The notes under the pieces are model-generated. The model was not told the DNA's origin and searched no databases. It worked only from the letters and a program-made list of their open reading frames with translations. Source: Phallusia fumigata (lineage: Eukaryota > Chordata > Ascidiacea > Phlebobranchia > Ascidiidae). Taken from it: 64,000 nucleotides of DNA. The stretch covers positions 1 to 64,000 of the forward strand of contig QXVZ01000597.1 of assembly GCA_008931825.1 (NCBI GenBank), read 5' to 3'. This document shows positions 60,501 to 64,000 of this stretch, piece after piece. Positions within the stretch are counted from its first letter, which is position 1, and each line of letters begins with the position of its first letter. The position numbers and the translations under genes are program-made.

Positions 60501-63356
60501 TAAATTGGGAAGTTTTTTTAAGTTGATAAGCGTCAGTGTCAACAACACAGCACTTTGAACCTCGGCTTTGTGCTTATTGCGTGTAGCTGCCCCCAAGTTT
60601 TGAACTTTTTTTAGCTACTTAGGAAACAAACAGAATTTACCGCTCTCACTTTCTCCCTCCAACTTCACTTTGTCTTGGACATTGTCCTGAAGAAATAAAA
60701 GAAACACAGAAAAGCATTAATTAGTTGCAGACGAAAAAAGTTGTTTATTTAATAGTTTTTTTACACATGTTGGATTGCAACACATAAATTAATAAACCAA
60801 AATTTCAAAACAGCTGTTTTTCTTTAAACACTCACTAAATCTACACAGATTATACTGGGCAACTAAAAATGTTCTGCCCCTCATATTATTTTTTTATGTT
60901 TTTAATATAAATGACATAAACTTACTGTTGTCTAAGAATCAAAAAACTAAAACAGAACAGTAAATCTGCATTTAATCAGCATGTAAATAAAGTCACACTT
61001 TTGTAAACTTTTGTCCATTGTGTTTAAGTATAAGGTCGTGTATTAGCCATTGTGCTGTGAATCAGTTGACAAATTGCTGATTTATGACCGAGACATGAGG
61101 AAGTTTAAACTACCGCCAACTAACATGGGAGAGGGTAATTTTAACTTGATCTCAACACCGAGTCTGTGAAAGGTTTTCTGAAGTCTATCTCATGACATGC
61201 AAAAATATTTTTCTACATACAAATTCCCAGTCATTTTTTATTCTTTATTTCCGCTTGTTACACATAACCTCTTTTGTTTTACCACAATCCAACCATCAAG
61301 CAGTGGTAAATAGTTTGTTATCCTACTATTATAAATATTATTTCCATTATTTTCTATTTTCATTGTATTCTTGATTATTTATGTTGTGGCAAAAATAATC
61401 TGAGGCCTAAAAAGATCGAGAAACACTAATTTTTAAAATTTTCTTGGTTTGCAAATGAAATAGCAGTATATACTATTAGTTTTTTTATTATGCAACGCAA
61501 AAAAAAACCCTGACAGTGGAGTAACTAGGACATCTCAGGAAATATATTTTTATCCAAAATTTAACATAAGCTGGTATAAAGCTTATACACCTCTGCTTTC
61601 CTCCAAAATTTTTAATCAGACAAATCTGTTTGCGTGTACACAAAAGTACAACTGGCCATTTAAAAGCAAAATCATGTATGTTCTACAATTTACCAAAAAA
61701 AACAGTTCAACTGATGGGTTGCCCCAAATTTTTTGATACAAAACATGATCAACAGCCATATTGACACCTGGATATTAAAAGATTCAAAGGAACCTTGTAA
61801 ATACGTACAGATAGTTCATTAACCTCATCAGTTGCCCCTTCTTTCTTCTCAGTTCCCTCTTCTTCGTCTTCATCACTCACCCATTCGCACTCGTTGTCGG
61901 CTGGCTCATAAATGCCATTCACAATTTGCTGACGCTGTAAATTAACATTGATTCTTAATTACAAAATGATTATATTACACAAATGTTTTTTTCTTAAAAT
62001 CCAAATATGAGGCTGTGCTAAAGTGATGGAACATGATTTTTGCTAAAAGTAAAGTTGACAATTACAATCGCTACCAATTCGTTTATGCCAAATAAATTAG
62101 TTTGCTATTATATTTTATTAAGTGAACTTATTCCAAAATGAGATCTTTTTGGCTGACAACTTTGGAAACAGGTTACAACTGCCAACCCAATTTTACCAAT
62201 AAAACAACAAGAGTTATTTAATATTAATGACAAATGATAACAAAGTTATTTAGTTCTAATGATGCAAATTCCAATTTTTTTCTAATCAATTTTCATGTTT
62301 ACCTTTTTTGTTTGGAAAAGCTTTTTACGAAAACAATTTCTTTAAATTTTACACACAAGTAGTGGCTTGTATATTTCTATTGAGAATTTCTTTAAAGTTT
62401 AGTAACATTTTTACCTTTTCAAATAGTGGTTTGTATAAATCCCCATACTTTCGCTCCAACTCATGAACTTCTTCGTAAAACTTTGCTTCTACTTTAGTTG
62501 ATTCAACCTGGAGGTTTTTCAACGCATGCACTCTACGCTTGATCACTTTTGGGAGACTGGAAATAAAAATGATCATCTTAGCACAAAACAAGGGTAAGAG
62601 TTTGTTGGCAAAAAGGAAATTTAATTGTCAAGCTGACAAAGTTAATAGTAAGGTGCTTGCACCCAAATAATTGCAAAATATATAGCAAAAAGTATAATCC
62701 AGCTATCACATACTTGCACAAAAGCAAAACTTGTTCAGTTTGCATTAATAGTTTATTGTTTGGCTCTTGCTAAACTGCATCACAAACCTATCAATATATC
62801 CGGTGGGGGATCCAACTATGCTGTCCAATCGCTGCTGTAGCGCCGCCAGTACTTGTGGATTTTGCATCATTTCTGATGTTATTTGACTTGCTAAAAAATT
62901 AAAAACTTTCCTAAATGCACTTTATTTTTTGCATTTGCATTAATATTATTGTTATGATTATAACTTTTATGACAGTTAAAAACCGTAGCTGGAATTTAGT
63001 TTGAGTCAAAGTTATATAAACACAGTAAAAAAATCATGTTTTGAAAATATGAAAACACAAACGCCTCTTGTTTGTCACAATGTATAATAACCTGGAAATG
63101 CAACTAATGAAGAAACTTAACCATCTGCCACTTTGAAAGCAGTAGTTTACATTTCATGTGCATGAGCACAGTATAAGTTTACTTGCATGCATCAGTAGCT
63201 TTAAATATTAAACTCAACAAACAATTGCATGCAGCACCAACAACTTTGCATACCAGAGGGCAATGCGGGGACAACATCTTCAGTTGCTTCCCCCTTTTCT
63301 TCAGTTTCCTCTTTAGCCACAGTTTCTTGCATATCAGCGTCTCCAACACCCGCCAT
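57561..63356 (-). CDS. NAP1L: Nucleosome assembly protein 1-like histone chaperone
   Basis: Exons: 63254-63356, 62788-62890, 62415-62556, 61809-61934, 60641-60686, 60272-60417, 59985-60124, 58697-58842, 58496-58518, 58072-58227, and 57582-57644 or on to a stop at 57561. About 404 residues (human NAP1L1 391). Start MAGVGDADMQETVAKEE. Conserved blocks: the long dimerisation helix with KRRVHALKNLQ and AKFYEEVHELERKYGDLYKP, KGIPEFWLTIFKNV, EFVFDSNPYFSNNILTK, FSFEGPEIVSCTGCKIDW, the basic KTIKKKQKHKGRGTVRTV, NDSFFNFFSPPD, and DFEIGHLLRDRIVPRAVLYF. The C-terminal tail is strongly acidic, as in the family. It binds H2A-H2B and H1, shuttles histones and assembles nucleosomes. One exon is only 23 bases. 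Human paralogues end in a longer basic tail, so a terminal exon may replace the read-through end VSMKKM. Confidence 0.93.
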
Positions 63357-64000
63357 ACTTTTAAAGATTTTTTTGTACTGAGATGGAATATAAATTTGTG
63401 TAACACTGCAATTCACCCAAGTACAAGCAATCTAAAAAAAAACTTTCATGTGAAATTGATATTTTCCAGCCGATCAGTTAAAGAAGAAATAACAATTAAA
63501 CATGTAAAATTGCAATTTTCAGCAATTGGGCACATTTACAAAGAAATAGTAAAATACTTTTGGGCACATTTTATCACTTTCTTCCAAAATAATGTGTTGT
63601 TTCTGGAAAATATAGATTTGCTGCTTTACCGGCAAATAATTTTTGCAAAATATACCAGTAGGCTATTGATAAAAACGCTTTGATACTGAACTACTATGAA
63701 ATTTTAAGATGTTAGCAAAAGACAAAACGATCTGCAGTTTTAAATGCAAAAATACAAATGAGGCAGTAGTTCGTAACGGACTGACAAAAACAAACTTTTA
63801 AATCTATCCAAAATAACGAAAAACCTAATGTCTAGTTTAAAAGTCTATTTACGTGTTAACATCTCCTTTTTCTGTAAACAGCTATCACTCAAAGATTGGG
63901 TTGTCAACTTTATTTTAACCCACATGTGCCAATTCCGCGGAGAATTGCAAGCAAAATCCAATGAGAGAACAAATTTTAAAACTCCCCAGTTTTTTTTCGT
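63357..64000. other. Upstream region of the NAP1-like gene
   Basis: On the minus strand several acceptor-like TAG/CAG sites lie within about 80 bases of the start codon (for example a T-rich tract ending near 63431), so the leader is probably spliced from beyond the window or trans-spliced. A 166-codon plus-strand frame at 63183-63683 crosses the first NAP1-like exon in antisense and is not called. Confidence 0.45.

Noticed and set aside
63183-63683. 166-codon plus-strand open frame
   Set aside because: It crosses the first NAP1-like coding exon in antisense, has composition expected of AT-rich DNA and no family motif.

Overview
The window is a gene-dense, AT-rich animal nuclear sequence and reads as a tunicate, most likely Ciona (intestinalis/robusta type). 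The reasons are: chordate orthologues with moderate divergence (RABGEF1, TUBGCP5, CDK9, ZNHIT1, NAP1-like, CREB3-like, KIAA0825); short introns with GT-AG borders; tightly packed genes on both strands; and free 3' splice acceptors just upstream of some start codons, as expected with spliced-leader trans-splicing. There is no prokaryotic or viral content. All exon models below were built by hand; each complete model is checked by an in-frame sum of exon lengths and, where possible, by alignment from memory to the human protein.

Layout. 1-11832 (+): a GT31 beta-1,3-glycosyltransferase gene with a 7.8 kb intron holding a 0.6 kb tandem duplication (with the only N of the window at its junction) and small DNA-transposon remnants. 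14240-16573 and 18342-21119 (+): two tandem 366-residue secreted proteins with a signal peptide, a short collagen-like stretch, a cysteine-rich block and a CNTNAP/fibrinogen-like C-terminal module. 22609-25844 (-): a membrane-anchored CREB3-family bZIP factor; its 3' flank holds two perfect ER-stress elements and its promoter a CHOP-type CARE plus CRE half sites. 26699-30288 (+): a KIAA0825 (DUF4495) homologue, divergent from CREB3L. 31223-36922 (+): RABGEF1/Rabex-5. 38576-41425 (+): TUBGCP5 in one coding exon. 41686-43011 (-): an unrecognised coiled-coil protein. 43417-44986 (-): ZNHIT1. 45380-45841 (+): an unrecognised small hydrophobic protein. 46793-51422 (+): an F-box/leucine-rich-repeat protein, followed closely by 51614-54296 (+) CDK9. 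55476-56142 (+): an unrecognised 172-residue protein with a KEN box and a cyclin-binding RxL motif. 57561-63356 (-): NAP1-like histone chaperone.

Functional themes. Most genes are housekeeping factors of chromatin (ZNHIT1, NAP1L), transcription elongation (CDK9), microtubule nucleation (TUBGCP5) and endosomal Rab5 activation (RABGEF1). The accessory part is the 14-22 kb tandem pair of lectin-like secreted proteins. The most interesting regulatory signal is the stress-response motif set around CREB3L. Two same-strand pairs (F-box/LRR to CDK9, ZNHIT1 to the coiled-coil gene) have the geometry of trans-spliced operons. I found no CRISPR array and no convincing tRNA or rRNA gene.
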